From Paucilactobacillus kaifaensis (lineage in GTDB: Bacteria > Bacillota > Bacilli > Lactobacillales > Lactobacillaceae): DNA of 37,348 nt. The notes under the pieces are model-generated. The model had not been told where the DNA came from. It searched no databases and saw nothing but the letters and a program-made list of their open reading frames with translations. The stretch spans positions 1 to 37,348 of the forward strand of contig NZ_BJDM01000017.1 in assembly GCF_005405145.1 (NCBI RefSeq), written 5' to 3'. Below are positions 19,356 through 27,917 of the stretch, piece after piece. The stretch's first letter is position 1, and each line of letters starts with the position of its first letter. The translations under genes were made by a program, and so were the position numbers.

Positions 19356-20231
19356 CTATATTTCTAAAATTTTAAACAACTTTGTTTGTTCTGCATTATC
19401 TAGCGCAACAATCGGTAACCTGCTACCACCCACTAAATGGCCTTGATGATTAAGCGCAGCCTTTACTGGTGCTGGTGAGGGGTACATGAATAATGCTTTC
19501 ATTTTAGGCGTCAGGTCACGTTGCAATGTTGCAGCTGCTTGCACGTCGCCACGATCGACTGCGGCATACATCTCACTCATTTCATTGCCATAAACATGAC
19601 TGGCAACTGAGATAACACCAGCACCGCCGATTTCTTTAGTTGCTAATGCTAAATTATCTTCACCGGAATAAACTAAAAATCCGTCCGCCGTCAATTTAAC
19701 CAACTGACCTAAATCATCGATGTCTGTGCACTGCTTAACTCCAATAATTTTGTCAACGTGACTCAACGTAACCACCGTATCAACAGCCATTGTTACCCCT
19801 GTCCGGCCAGGAATATTATACATAATAATTGGCAATGTGCTTTGGTTAGCAACCGCTTCAAAGTGTGCAATCATCCCTTTTTGATTAGGCTTATTATAAT
19901 AAGGAACAACTACTAAAGCAGCATCAATTCCATCAATGCCCCCAACTTCTTTAGTTAATTCAGCGGTTTCTTTGGTATTATTCGATCCAGTACCTACAAT
20001 TAAAGGCACACGGCCATTGATAATCTGAGCACTTTTAGTATATAACTCGATTTTTTCATCATGTGTTAAAGTTGGCGTTTCACCAGTTGTACCACCAACA
20101 ACAAATCCTTTCGAACCAGTTTCAATTAAATAATCGATTAAGTTCTCCAGCCGGTCAAAATCAATGTGATCAGCCTGATCATCAAATGGTGTTACGATAG
20201 CAGTCATCAAATCTGCATTATCAAATGTCAT
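19356..20231 (-). CDS. dapA: 4-hydroxy-tetrahydrodipicolinate synthase
   Basis: A 291-residue Schiff-base aldolase that condenses pyruvate with aspartate semialdehyde in the lysine/diaminopimelate pathway. [10 protein letters not shown] is at 47-56, Tyr138 and Arg143 lie in YNIPGRTG, and the pyruvate-binding Lys166 lies in IGVKQC. These residues favour DapA over N-acetylneuraminate lyase. No other dap gene is in the window. It heads the unit dapA-rnjB-TPR, 19 bases from rnjB. ATG start with AAAGGAG upstream. Confidence 0.93.
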   Translation of the reverse strand: MTFDNADLMTAIVTPFDDQADHIDFDRLENLIDYLIETGSKGFVVGGTTGETPTLTHDEKIELYTKSAQIINGRVPLIVGTGSNNTKETAELTKEVGGIDGIDAALVVVPYYNKPNQKGMIAHFEAVANQSTLPIIMYNIPGRTGVTMAVDTVVTLSHVDKIIGVKQCTDIDDLGQLVKLTADGFLVYSGEDNLALATKEIGGAGVISVASHVYGNEMSEMYAAVDRGDVQAAATLQRDLTPKMKALFMYPSPAPVKAALNHQGHLVGGSRLPIVALDNAEQTKLFKILEI

Positions 20232-20285
20232 AGTAATTATTACTCCTTTATTTAATTAGCATTATTCCGATTAGACATTGCACTT

Positions 20286-20314
20286 ATCTTACCACAAAAC
20301 AGCCACTGTGCGAA
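20286..20314 (-). promoter_or_regulatory. dapA promoter
   Basis: On the minus strand TTCGCA (20309-20314), 17 bases, then TAAGAT (20286-20291) preceded by TGG (extended -10), 54 bases before the dapA ATG. Confidence 0.5.
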
Positions 20315-20359
20315 TTATGTGCGTCCTATTTTCATTAAATTAGTTTGTTATATTTATGT

Positions 20360-20395
20360 AAAAAAAAGTTGCGACAAATGTAATTTGCCACAACT
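20360..20395 (-). terminator. Terminator of rpsO
   Basis: On the minus strand AGTTGTGGCAAA pairs with TTTGTCGCAACT (two G-U pairs) around TTACA and runs into eight T, 10 bases past the rpsO stop. Confidence 0.85.
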
Positions 20396-20403
20396 CATAA
20401 AGA

Positions 20404-20673
20404 TTAACGACGTAAGCCTAACTTTTGGATTAGTTCACGGTAACTTTGCAGATTTGTTTTACGCAAATATGCTAATAAATTACGACGATGACCAATTTTT
20501 TTCATTAAACCACGTTGTGAATGAAAATCTTTTTTGTGAACACGCAAATGTTCGTTTAATTCGTTAATATCAGCTGTCAAGACAGCAACTTGAACTTCAG
20601 TCGAACCAGTGTCACCATCGTGACGTGCGTACTCTTTGATAATTTCATTTTTACGTTCTTGTGAAATAGCCAT
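20404..20673 (-). CDS. rpsO: 30S ribosomal protein S15
   Basis: An 89-residue primary 16S rRNA-binding protein. It carries the conserved [38 protein letters not shown] and [15 protein letters not shown] segments. The open frame extends to a GTG at 20685, but AAAGGTGG lies 8 bases before the ATG at 20673 and gives the exact family length and the normal start MAISQERK. It is monocistronic, divergent from rpsT, with a leader of about 108 bases. Confidence 0.97.
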   Translation of the reverse strand: MAISQERKNEIIKEYARHDGDTGSTEVQVAVLTADINELNEHLRVHKKDFHSQRGLMKKIGHRRNLLAYLRKTNLQSYRELIQKLGLRR

Positions 20674-20680
20674 TGGTATT

Positions 20681-20782
20681 CCCACCTTTCAAAATTTTTA
20701 ATAACCTAGTTCTAAGTAAAACGTCGGTGAGGATCGTTAAACTGAGAAGAGGTTGCTAGCCAACAAACACTATCATCAGCCT
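20681..20782 (-). promoter_or_regulatory. Structured leader of rpsO, possible S15 autoregulation
   Basis: The transcribed leader is about 108 bases. It holds a small hairpin (GTTG-GCTAG-CAAC) and a CTCACC segment (20726-20731) that can pair with GGTGGG (20681-20686), which includes the ribosome binding site. S15 is known to repress its own mRNA in several bacteria using unrelated leader folds; whether this leader does so is inference. Confidence 0.35.
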
Positions 20783-20788
20783 TTGTAT

Positions 20789-20817
20789 ACGATACACGAA
20801 TCACTATTAAATTGCAA
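20789..20817 (-). promoter_or_regulatory. rpsO promoter
   Basis: On the minus strand TTGCAA (20812-20817), 17 bases, then TATCGT (20789-20794). Confidence 0.5.
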
Positions 20818-20888
20818 GAAGGACCATTGCTCATCTGTATTAATTATTTTTTTAAAGTACTACAGCCTAACCTAACACTTTTAACTGG

Positions 20889-20917
20889 TTGCATTTAGCC
20901 CACTATTTTTGTATAAT
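20889..20917 (+). promoter_or_regulatory. rpsT promoter
   Basis: TTGCAT (20889-20894), 17 bases, then a perfect TATAAT (20912-20917), 56 bases before the rpsT ATG. Confidence 0.75.
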
Positions 20918-20972
20918 GGCAGATGTTGAAAATTTCAGGTCAGATATGATCATCATAAGCGGAGGTGAAACT

Positions 20973-21227
20973 ATGCCAATTATTAAATCAGCGATCGAAC
21001 GTGTTCGAGTTAACGAAAAGGCACAAGTACGAAATGCAGCTCAAATGAGCACAATGCGTACAACTATCAAAAAATTTGAAGCAGCTAAAACTGCCGGTGC
21101 AGATAACTTAGACGCATTGTTCAAGGATGCTATTTCTGCCATTGATCGTGCCCACTCAAAAGGTTTGATCAAAGCTAATAAGGCTGCACGTGACAAGTCA
21201 CGTTTATCAGCACGATATGCTAAGTAA
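20973..21227 (+). CDS. rpsT: 30S ribosomal protein S20
   Basis: An 84-residue, Lys/Ala-rich helical 16S rRNA-binding protein ([37 protein letters not shown]). The open frame starts earlier, but the ATG at 20973 has GGAGGTGAAACT directly upstream and gives the normal family length and N-terminus. It opposes the minus-strand holA and shares a terminator with it. Confidence 0.96.
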   Translation: MPIIKSAIERVRVNEKAQVRNAAQMSTMRTTIKKFEAAKTAGADNLDALFKDAISAIDRAHSKGLIKANKAARDKSRLSARYAK

Positions 21228-21244
21228 TTACTAAATTATATCTT

Positions 21245-21283
21245 AAAAAGCCGTGAAGCAAAATTGCTTCACGGCTTTTTGTT
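21245..21283. terminator. Two-way terminator of rpsT and holA
   Basis: A 16-bp perfect stem (arms 21245-21260 and 21265-21280, core AGCCGTGAAGCA) with a 4-base loop; T-runs occur on both strands. It lies between the converging rpsT and comE-holA transcripts. Confidence 0.92.
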
Positions 21284-21306
21284 TTAAACCACCATTGAAA
21301 AGTTAA

Positions 21307-22332
21307 CTAACCTGCAATTTTTCCGTAGCGCAACATAAATAATTCAAACAATAATTGGGGCTCTCGTTGAGTCGTCTTTAGTTGCTGTTCCACTTTCACT
21401 AAGCCTAAATATGCTTGCTCTAGCACTGATAATGGAAATGAGCGGACGGTCTGCATTGCTAATTTTACTCGATACGGATGGACCTTCAATGTTCCTGCCA
21501 AACTTCCTTGACTTAATCCACGTTCACTAAGGACCTTAACCTGAATTAATAGTCTAAACTGACCAACTAAGACTGCATTAATCTTGAGTGGTTGTTCTGC
21601 ACTACCAATTAAATCCTGATAGTGTTGCACTGCTAATTTTTGGTCGTGTGATAATACTGCATTAACTAAATCAAATACATTTTGATCTAATGATTGTGGT
21701 ACTAAACCCACTACTCCGGCTTGTGTAATCATTTTGTCTTGAAAGCCAAATAATTCTAGCTTATGAACTGAACCTTCCATCAATTCATAATCCGCGTTAG
21801 TTCTTTGCACCAATTCGTCTAACGCACCATTTTCAAACTGATACCCATCATTTTTAACCTGTTTAAGAATACTTTGACGGGCTTGTTGCTCACTCAAGGG
21901 TGCAGCACTAATTTCAGTAGCCACTTTTTTCAACTGCTTAACAACCCTTTTCCGCCCATCAAGTTTTTCATAAGGTGCAAACAAAACCAAAATAGTGTCT
22001 GGCTGTGGATGACTTAAATAATCTAACAATCCGTCAACATCGTGATCAATCTTATGCTTATCTTGTTCACCAGTTAAGAAATATGGTTTGGTAATCATCA
22101 CTAGTCTTCGTTCACCAAAAAAAGGAGCGGACACAGTATCATCCAACGCCACCGCTAGTGGGGTCACTTCCATGTCATAACTACCAACATTCATTACTTG
22201 CTGGTCTTCTGGGATTAGCTGACTAAATAAATTCTTAGCCTGTTGTCGTAAAATCCCCTGCGTTCCTAAAATCAAATAAACGTTAGCCAATTTATTCTGT
22301 TTTAATTGCTGCTTTAGTGCTGCAACATCCAT
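21307..22332 (-). CDS. holA: DNA polymerase III delta subunit
   Basis: A 341-residue clamp-loader subunit (YqeN type) that opens the sliding clamp. The N-terminal degenerate AAA+ domain begins YLILGTQGILRQQAKN; the acidic FGERRLVMIT strand and the C-terminal collar domain (YGKIAG end) match the family. The start lies inside comEC, a 19-base overlap, so it is coupled to comEC translation. The comEC-holA-rpsT arrangement is standard in Firmicutes. Confidence 0.92.
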   Translation of the reverse strand: MDVAALKQQLKQNKLANVYLILGTQGILRQQAKNLFSQLIPEDQQVMNVGSYDMEVTPLAVALDDTVSAPFFGERRLVMITKPYFLTGEQDKHKIDHDVDGLLDYLSHPQPDTILVLFAPYEKLDGRKRVVKQLKKVATEISAAPLSEQQARQSILKQVKNDGYQFENGALDELVQRTNADYELMEGSVHKLELFGFQDKMITQAGVVGLVPQSLDQNVFDLVNAVLSHDQKLAVQHYQDLIGSAEQPLKINAVLVGQFRLLIQVKVLSERGLSQGSLAGTLKVHPYRVKLAMQTVRSFPLSVLEQAYLGLVKVEQQLKTTQREPQLLFELFMLRYGKIAG

Positions 22333-24449
22333 GTGAGTTCACTCCCTTTCAATTTTGTTACGAAATGATAGTGCTTGAATAAATCATATTGATAACTAAT
22401 CATGCCAAACTGTTGGGTTGACATTGACCGTATTTGTTCTTTTTTTAAGGTTGTTAATGTTTCTTGATTTGGATGACCATATCTATTCATGCGGCCTGCA
22501 GATATAATTGCCAATTGTGGTTTTACCTGACGAATAAACGCCGGATCAGAAGCAGTCTTACTTCCGTGATGACCAAGTTTTAAAACATCCACACTTAAGT
22601 CAGGATATTTACTAATAATTGCTCGTTCGCCTGCTCGATCCAGGTCGCCCATAAACAAAAAAGTTATTCCTGCAAATTTACCAGCCAAAACAACTGAGTC
22701 TTCGTTAGCCCCATGTCCAGCCTTAAATGGATGCATAATTTGTAAAGGCAAGTCTGGCACACTGGTCTCATTAGTAACTGGAACCAGGCGTGTATGTTGT
22801 TTCAGCGCCAATGGTAAAACTTTTCTCTTGAAGTTTGTTTGCTGTTCCATTCCCTTTGGAAACGTAATTTGTTTTACCCTCATATTCATGAGTATTGCTG
22901 AGCTAAACCCAATGTGATCTGCGTCTTGGTGACTAAGATTGAGTGTATTAACCTGGCTAATACCCCGACTTTTTAAATAGTTGACACTAGTTTTCATTGC
23001 TCGATCACTTGTCACTGTTTGTTGTGCCCATTTAGGTTTGGGGAACTGTAACTGTCCACCTGTATCAATCAACGTCACCCGTCGATTAAATGGCTCTCGA
23101 ATTAAAAAACTATCCCCTTGACCAATATCAAAAAAAGTTACTTCTCCGTCCAATGGAAAATGAATTAATACAAATATCATACAATAGCTACCAATTAAAA
23201 CCAACCATCGCTTGTTACTTTGTGGTTGTAAAAACACAAATAGGGTCAAACAAAATAGTAGCCAAGCACCAAGCACATCTGGTCGTCCAAAATGGATCAT
23301 CCCTGGTAACCGACTAACAAAATCAATCAAGGCTTGAAACATCTCCAATCCTTGGTTAACAAGTTGACCGCTAATTGGCAGCCAGCGATATACCAAACTA
23401 CTAATCAGAATGGTAGGAAAAATAATAGTTGAAAAAAATGGAATCATTAAGTAACTTGTGAACAAACTTAGACAATGCCACTCAAAAATATAGTTTAGAA
23501 TTGATGGTAAACCAATTAAATTCAGTAATACTGCATTAACCAACTGATTACCGTTGTGTGGTAAAAACTGGAGCATCAATGCTAACAAATAACTAAGTTG
23601 GCCACCTAGTGTTAGCAATACCAATGGTTGATACATCAATCCACCTAACAAACTTAAACTCCAGATATCCAAACGTTGTAATTTTAAAAAATTAATTTGA
23701 CCAATAAGCGCCAACTCTGTCATCAAGGTTGCCCTAATTAAACTAGCTGATCCACCACCAATAATCAGATAAGCCGGCAAAGTAATTATCAGAATCCAAT
23801 TAATGGTTTCTTTATTTAGTCGACAATAAATTAAAAGCTTTTTTAACACTTCAACAAATAAAACAACATGCATTCCCGAGATGCAAAATAAATGAATCAA
23901 ACCCAATTGTTTCACACCAACCATGACAGTTGAAAATTCAGCATCAGAGTTACCGATGATCAAACTATTACAGTACAGCCTCAACATTGGTGGCATGGTT
24001 CCAAAATAATGAATTAATGAACTACGGATTTCATGGCACCAATTGATGAGAACTTGGCTACTCGATTCATTCAGCACAGATATGTTTTGAATGCGGTCTA
24101 TTGTGATTTGATTATATATGTGCCGTGACCATGCAAACTGGCGGGCATTAAACTGGTTAACATTAGTTGCAATCGAAATTGGTTCAATTTTGCCTTTAAT
24201 TTTCCAAGTACTACAAAGTTGTAATTGTGATAAGTGTCTCTGTTCTTGCCTGGTTTTTATATAACCATAGACTTGTACCTGCTGACCTGTTGCTAGATCC
24301 TTACCAATAAGCTGGTATTGATCACCATTTATTTTAAGTTGATCGGGATACACCTGCAGGGTTGTGTTTATTGACTGCTGTCTATTCGCACTTACTTGTT
24401 TTATGTTTGCTTGAAAATGCCAGCAGATAAAACTAAATCCTACCAACAC
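22314..24449 (-). CDS. comEC: ComEC/Rec2 DNA uptake channel (start codon unclear)
   Basis: A 711-residue polytopic membrane protein, the channel that carries single-stranded DNA across the membrane in transformation. The Competence domain (about 150-400) contains many helices and the motif GLIHLFCISGMHVVLFVEV. The last 250 residues are a metallo-beta-lactamase-like domain: GQGDSFLI, LIDTGG, LSHQDADHIG and LGHHGSKTASD. The coordinates use the first canonical start, a GTG. The same frame stays open for 51 more codons upstream and encodes two further helices typical of the family's N-terminus, but holds no ATG, GTG or TTG. Overlaps holA by 19 bases. Confidence 0.85.
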   Translation of the reverse strand: MLVGFSFICWHFQANIKQVSANRQQSINTTLQVYPDQLKINGDQYQLIGKDLATGQQVQVYGYIKTRQEQRHLSQLQLCSTWKIKGKIEPISIATNVNQFNARQFAWSRHIYNQITIDRIQNISVLNESSSQVLINWCHEIRSSLIHYFGTMPPMLRLYCNSLIIGNSDAEFSTVMVGVKQLGLIHLFCISGMHVVLFVEVLKKLLIYCRLNKETINWILIITLPAYLIIGGGSASLIRATLMTELALIGQINFLKLQRLDIWSLSLLGGLMYQPLVLLTLGGQLSYLLALMLQFLPHNGNQLVNAVLLNLIGLPSILNYIFEWHCLSLFTSYLMIPFFSTIIFPTILISSLVYRWLPISGQLVNQGLEMFQALIDFVSRLPGMIHFGRPDVLGAWLLFCLTLFVFLQPQSNKRWLVLIGSYCMIFVLIHFPLDGEVTFFDIGQGDSFLIREPFNRRVTLIDTGGQLQFPKPKWAQQTVTSDRAMKTSVNYLKSRGISQVNTLNLSHQDADHIGFSSAILMNMRVKQITFPKGMEQQTNFKRKVLPLALKQHTRLVPVTNETSVPDLPLQIMHPFKAGHGANEDSVVLAGKFAGITFLFMGDLDRAGERAIISKYPDLSVDVLKLGHHGSKTASDPAFIRQVKPQLAIISAGRMNRYGHPNQETLTTLKKEQIRSMSTQQFGMISYQYDLFKHYHFVTKLKGSELTWMLQH

Positions 24450-24602
24450 TACTACTGTGCACCATAAAACTATTGGACGTTTAAGCGTAATAAGTCTTCC
24501 AAATAACCATAATAAAGCAATAAATAATAATGACTGATGCCCTAAAATAATACCAGAAACAATTGCTGCAGCTAAGGCAGGAAAAATATAAAACCGTTTA
24601 AC
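24450..24602 (-). other. Open N-terminal extension of comEC without a canonical start
   Basis: Fifty-one codons, in frame with comEC, run from just after the comEB stop to the first GTG. They encode a convincing membrane start: Lys-Arg-Phe, then hydrophobic helices (FPALAAAIVSGIILG, LLFIALLWLFGRLITL). AGGAT lies 7 bases before the first codon, which is GTT. The frame contains ATT and GTT codons but no ATG, GTG or TTG. Either an unusual start is used or the start codon has mutated. Confidence 0.6.
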
Positions 24603-24611
24603 AGGCTAATC

Positions 24612-25085
24612 CTAGGCTAGATATTGATCTAGCCTTGTTTCTTGTAAAATATTTTGATCTAATTTGATGTGTTTGGGTTCAATTTGCTTTAATTTAAGTA
24701 ATTTCATTGCATACTCATCGTTATGATAATTACGTAAGTAATTGATTTGTGTAATTCCTGCCTGTAACAACATTTTTGTACACTGCAAGCATGGAAAATC
24801 TGTCACATAAACGCTGGCTCCATCGGTTGAAACGCCAAACTTAGCACACTGTAAAATGGCGTTCATTTCCGCATGAATTGTCCGGACACAATGCCCTTCC
24901 ACTAAATAACAATCGGAATCAATACAATGTTCATCTCCTGAGACAGAACCATTATAACCACCAGCAATAATACGCTTATCTCTGACAATGGTGGCTCCAA
25001 CTGACAATCGTTTGCAAGTGCTACGTGAAGCCAATAAAACAGCCTGAATCATAAAATACTGATCCCAATCAATTCTTTTATCCAT
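24612..25085 (-). CDS. comEB: ComEB, dCMP deaminase family
   Basis: A 157-residue zinc deaminase that converts dCMP to dUMP for dTTP supply. The zinc site is HAE (His71-Glu73) plus PCLQC (Cys99, Cys102); extra Cys and His residues (CIDSDC, EGHC) match the dCMP deaminase second metal site. It ends with TAG-GAT-TAG, and the next frame is comEC. It sits within the comE cluster, though its role in uptake is not required in Bacillus. Confidence 0.93.
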   Translation of the reverse strand: MDKRIDWDQYFMIQAVLLASRSTCKRLSVGATIVRDKRIIAGGYNGSVSGDEHCIDSDCYLVEGHCVRTIHAEMNAILQCAKFGVSTDGASVYVTDFPCLQCTKMLLQAGITQINYLRNYHNDEYAMKLLKLKQIEPKHIKLDQNILQETRLDQYLA

Positions 25086-25134
25086 TAGTCGTCACCCTCT
25101 TTTCCACTCCTAGTATAGCAAACATCCAGCAAAT

Positions 25135-25767
25135 CTAAACTGATAATTGATCCTTAATATTTGCAACTGACCGATCCCCAAACCCATTGACTTCTTTTAG
25201 ATCTTCTACCGATTTAAATTGACCGTGTTCTTGTCGATACTGTAAAATTAAATCGGCCTTTTTGTCCCCGACACCTGTTATTTGCAGCAATTGTTCCTTA
25301 GTAGCTGTATTCAAATTTACAATTGGGCCTGTAGCATTATCGGAATCTCCTGATTCAGCAGTGTCACTACCGATTGGTGTTGTTACCTCACCTTTGACCG
25401 GAACATAAACTACTTGTTGATCGTTAACTTGTTGTGCCATATTGACATGGTTAATATCTGCTTCACTTGTTGTTCCTCCTGCCTTAGTTAAGGCATCTTG
25501 AATCCGAAGCCCTGATTTAAGTGCATAAACCCCTGGTCGATTAACCGCTCCCTTGACATCAACATAAATCATTTTTGATGTACTAGCTGCAGTCATCTTA
25601 TTTTTTGGAGATTGCCGAGTCCCAAAATTATTATCTTGCATCTGTGTTCGACCAGGAGCTGATGCTCCCCCATTTTTAACAGCAAACCCAATAATACATA
25701 CCAATCCACAAATCGCAATCAAACAATATTTACGATAGTCCTCCCATATTAACTTAAGCCATTCCAT
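25135..25767 (-). CDS. comEA: ComEA, surface DNA receptor for transformation
   Basis: A 210-residue protein that binds double-stranded DNA outside the membrane. One N-terminal helix (about 14-30, YCLIAICGLVCIIGFAV) anchors it. An SLBB domain follows (VDVKGAVNRPGVYAL, about 69-125), then a Ser/Asp/Gly spacer, then paired helix-hairpin-helix motifs (LNTATKEQLLQITGVGDKKA, VEDLKEVNGFGDRSV). It is first in comEA-comEB-comEC-holA, with AGGAGG before the ATG. Confidence 0.93.
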   Translation of the reverse strand: MEWLKLIWEDYRKYCLIAICGLVCIIGFAVKNGGASAPGRTQMQDNNFGTRQSPKNKMTAASTSKMIYVDVKGAVNRPGVYALKSGLRIQDALTKAGGTTSEADINHVNMAQQVNDQQVVYVPVKGEVTTPIGSDTAESGDSDNATGPIVNLNTATKEQLLQITGVGDKKADLILQYRQEHGQFKSVEDLKEVNGFGDRSVANIKDQLSV

Positions 25768-25988
25768 TTTATTACCTCCTAATTAAAACATACGGATTAA
25801 AATGGATTGAATCACTAAAAAGTAAAAATAAAATATCTTAAAAAAGATTTGAGAAACCATTGGTAATTAATAATAGCTTCCAAGTTCCAACAACCAAGGT
25901 AAGTACGGCTAAAAAACGCAAAACAAAGTACAGTTAATTACCTTTATTAAATTGTCTCACTAATACAGAAATCATAGAATCTTTTTTT

Positions 25989-25997
25989 TGGTATAAT
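25989..25997 (+). promoter_or_regulatory. Promoter of the C39-like peptidase gene
   Basis: Extended -10 TGG-TATAAT (25989-25997), 31 bases before the ATG. No clear -35. The 260 bases between comEA and this gene are very AT-rich; apart from this box I see no defined site there. Confidence 0.5.
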
Positions 25998-26027
25998 ATT
26001 AAAAACTAGTTATAAAGGAATTAGATT

Positions 26028-26759
26028 ATGCATAAAGCCCGTATATTGTTAATTTGGATATTGATTGCGCTAATTGGCTTAATTGCTGTTAACAGCTTAT
26101 TAGGACAAAATACAATAAATAAAGAATTACAAATAATCAAACGCTCAAAAAAAGAACCAGTTAAGAAAAAAGTTCAACTTGATGTCCCGCTCCTTGATCA
26201 GATGGATTCTCCTCAGCTCTATAATGGATGTGAAGTAACTTCAATGGCAATGCTGTTACAATACTATGGTCATGATGTCAGTAAAAATGACCTGGCCAAA
26301 GCTATTAAAACTGTCCCATTAAACTACAGCAACGGGAAACACGGAAACCCTAATGTCGGGTTTGTTGGTTCTGTTGATGGTTCTTCAAAGGGATTGGGAG
26401 TCTATCACAAACCCATGGCCAAACTAACAAAAAAATATACAAGCAGTGTAGAGGATATTAGTGGAAGTAATTTTCAAAAAGTTATAGAAAAAGTATCGTC
26501 GGGACATCCAGTCTGGATTATCACTACTGCATCGTTTAGCAAAGTAAATAACATGAAAACATGGCAAACTCCACAAGGTAAAGTTAAAGTTACTTTTTCG
26601 CAACATAGTGTTGTCATCACCGGTTACGATAAAACACGAAAAATTGTCTATATCAATAATCCTTATGGTACAAAAAACCAAGCTGTCGCTTGGAATAAAT
26701 TTGTTGCAGCATATAATCAGATGGGAAAACAAGCAATTTACATTAATCATAATAAATAA
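26028..26759 (+). CDS. Membrane-anchored C39-like cysteine peptidase
   Basis: A 243-residue protein with one N-terminal helix (about 5-26) that anchors or exports it, a Lys-rich spacer, and a papain-like C39-family domain. The likely catalytic residues are Cys68 (NGCEVTS), His193 (SQHSVVITGYD) and Asn211 (NNPYG). It resembles the YvpB-type C39-like proteins, not the peptidase domains of bacteriocin transporters, as no ABC module is attached. Substrate unknown; a cell-surface role is likely. AAAGGAA precedes the ATG. It is divergent from the comE operon. Confidence 0.82.
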   Translation: MHKARILLIWILIALIGLIAVNSLLGQNTINKELQIIKRSKKEPVKKKVQLDVPLLDQMDSPQLYNGCEVTSMAMLLQYYGHDVSKNDLAKAIKTVPLNYSNGKHGNPNVGFVGSVDGSSKGLGVYHKPMAKLTKKYTSSVEDISGSNFQKVIEKVSSGHPVWIITTASFSKVNNMKTWQTPQGKVKVTFSQHSVVITGYDKTRKIVYINNPYGTKNQAVAWNKFVAAYNQMGKQAIYINHNK

Positions 26760-26828
26760 CAGCCTAAGGTTAGTTTACAAAACTTCCTGCTAACTAATAG
26801 TTACTAATAATTGATTAATATTTAAAAT

Positions 26829-26870
26829 AGGGACTGTAGCATTGAAATGCTACAGTCCCTGTTTTAATTT
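26829..26870. terminator. Two-way terminator between the C39-like gene and sepM
   Basis: A 14-bp perfect stem (arms 26829-26842 and 26847-26860, core GGGACTGTAGCAT) with loop TGAA. Plus side: GTTTTAATTTT. Minus side: ATTTTAAAT. It lies between converging genes. Confidence 0.88.
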
Positions 26871-26872
26871 TC

Positions 26873-27916
26873 TTATTGTTTTAGATACTTTACAGCATCG
26901 TTGAATGTTTTAACTGGAACAACCTTCATTTTAGGAGCATATTTTTTAGCCGTTGCTTTAGCTAACTGATAATTAGTTTTGTGTTGCTCTTCATATTTTA
27001 AAAGTGTCTTAGTAGGCTTAACATATGGTGCCAAAAAGACTGTTGCACCCGCCTTTTTAGCTGCAATCACTTTCTTATCAATCCCACCAATTTCACCAAC
27101 ACTTCCATCAGGATTAATCGTGCCAGTTCCAGCAATTTTTCTACCTTGTCGTAAGTTTGCTTGCGTTAGTTGATCATAAATTTGCAAACTAAACATCAAA
27201 CCACCTGAAGGCCCCCCTAATTGACCTGGGGTAACCTTTACTGGTATTTTCGTATGTACCTTAACATTATCAGTCAAAATAATACCGATCCCAGTTTTTT
27301 TAGTACTAAGTTTCACCAACGAATGGGTACTATGATACTGTTTTCCATTGTGTAAATAGGTAACAGTAACCTTTGTGCCCACCTTTTGTTTACCTAAATA
27401 CTTCTGATATCCTTGTGCCGTATTAAAATGGCGACCATTAACTTTAGTAATTGTATCTCCGACTTTAATATCATCCTTGAACTTGGAATTTGATTGCACC
27501 TGCAACACATAGATTCCTAGATATTTCTTAGTTACTTGTTCACCAGCAGCTTTATAAGCAGTTGCAATTGATTCATTAATAGCACTTTGCATGTAAAAGT
27601 CCTGAACTTTATCATACGTTTGATCGCTTTGACCACCAGTAACAGAGCTTGGGCTTTCAATTGTTGCATGTGGATTTGCTAAGGCCCATAAGTAAGTCAC
27701 TGGCCGTGCTCGTTGCAAATAAACTGATGTAATCATATAGCTGCCTTTATTTTTGTCACGATGATTCTTAATGTGCACATACGTTTTTAGATTATCAGCT
27801 TCTCCAGGACTTTCAATATAACTATTTAATGGCCAAAATAACATAATCAAAACTACTAACACACCAACAATAATTACCGCAATTTTTTTAAAATGTTTAT
27901 TTAAATGTACTTTCAA
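26873..27916 (-). CDS. sepM: SepM/YlbL-type PDZ and Lon-like membrane protease
   Basis: A 347-residue membrane serine protease. It has one N-terminal helix (about 11-30), a PDZ domain (about 125-205, KVGDTITKVNGRHF) and a Lon-type S16 domain with the catalytic Ser in GPSGGLMFSL and the catalytic Lys in IDKKVIAAKKAGA. In streptococci SepM trims the competence peptide; YlbL in Bacillus is implicated in checkpoint recovery. The substrate here is unknown. The start is TTG with GGAGAA upstream, one base after the coaD stop, so the two are coupled. Confidence 0.9.
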   Translation of the reverse strand: MKVHLNKHFKKIAVIIVGVLVVLIMLFWPLNSYIESPGEADNLKTYVHIKNHRDKNKGSYMITSVYLQRARPVTYLWALANPHATIESPSSVTGGQSDQTYDKVQDFYMQSAINESIATAYKAAGEQVTKKYLGIYVLQVQSNSKFKDDIKVGDTITKVNGRHFNTAQGYQKYLGKQKVGTKVTVTYLHNGKQYHSTHSLVKLSTKKTGIGIILTDNVKVHTKIPVKVTPGQLGGPSGGLMFSLQIYDQLTQANLRQGRKIAGTGTINPDGSVGEIGGIDKKVIAAKKAGATVFLAPYVKPTKTLLKYEEQHKTNYQLAKATAKKYAPKMKVVPVKTFNDAVKYLKQ

Positions 27917-27917
27917 A

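Noticed and set aside
25768-26027. A competence-sigma or ComK-type box before comEA.
   Set aside because: No convincing match to a known consensus; AT-rich sequence gives many chance partial matches.
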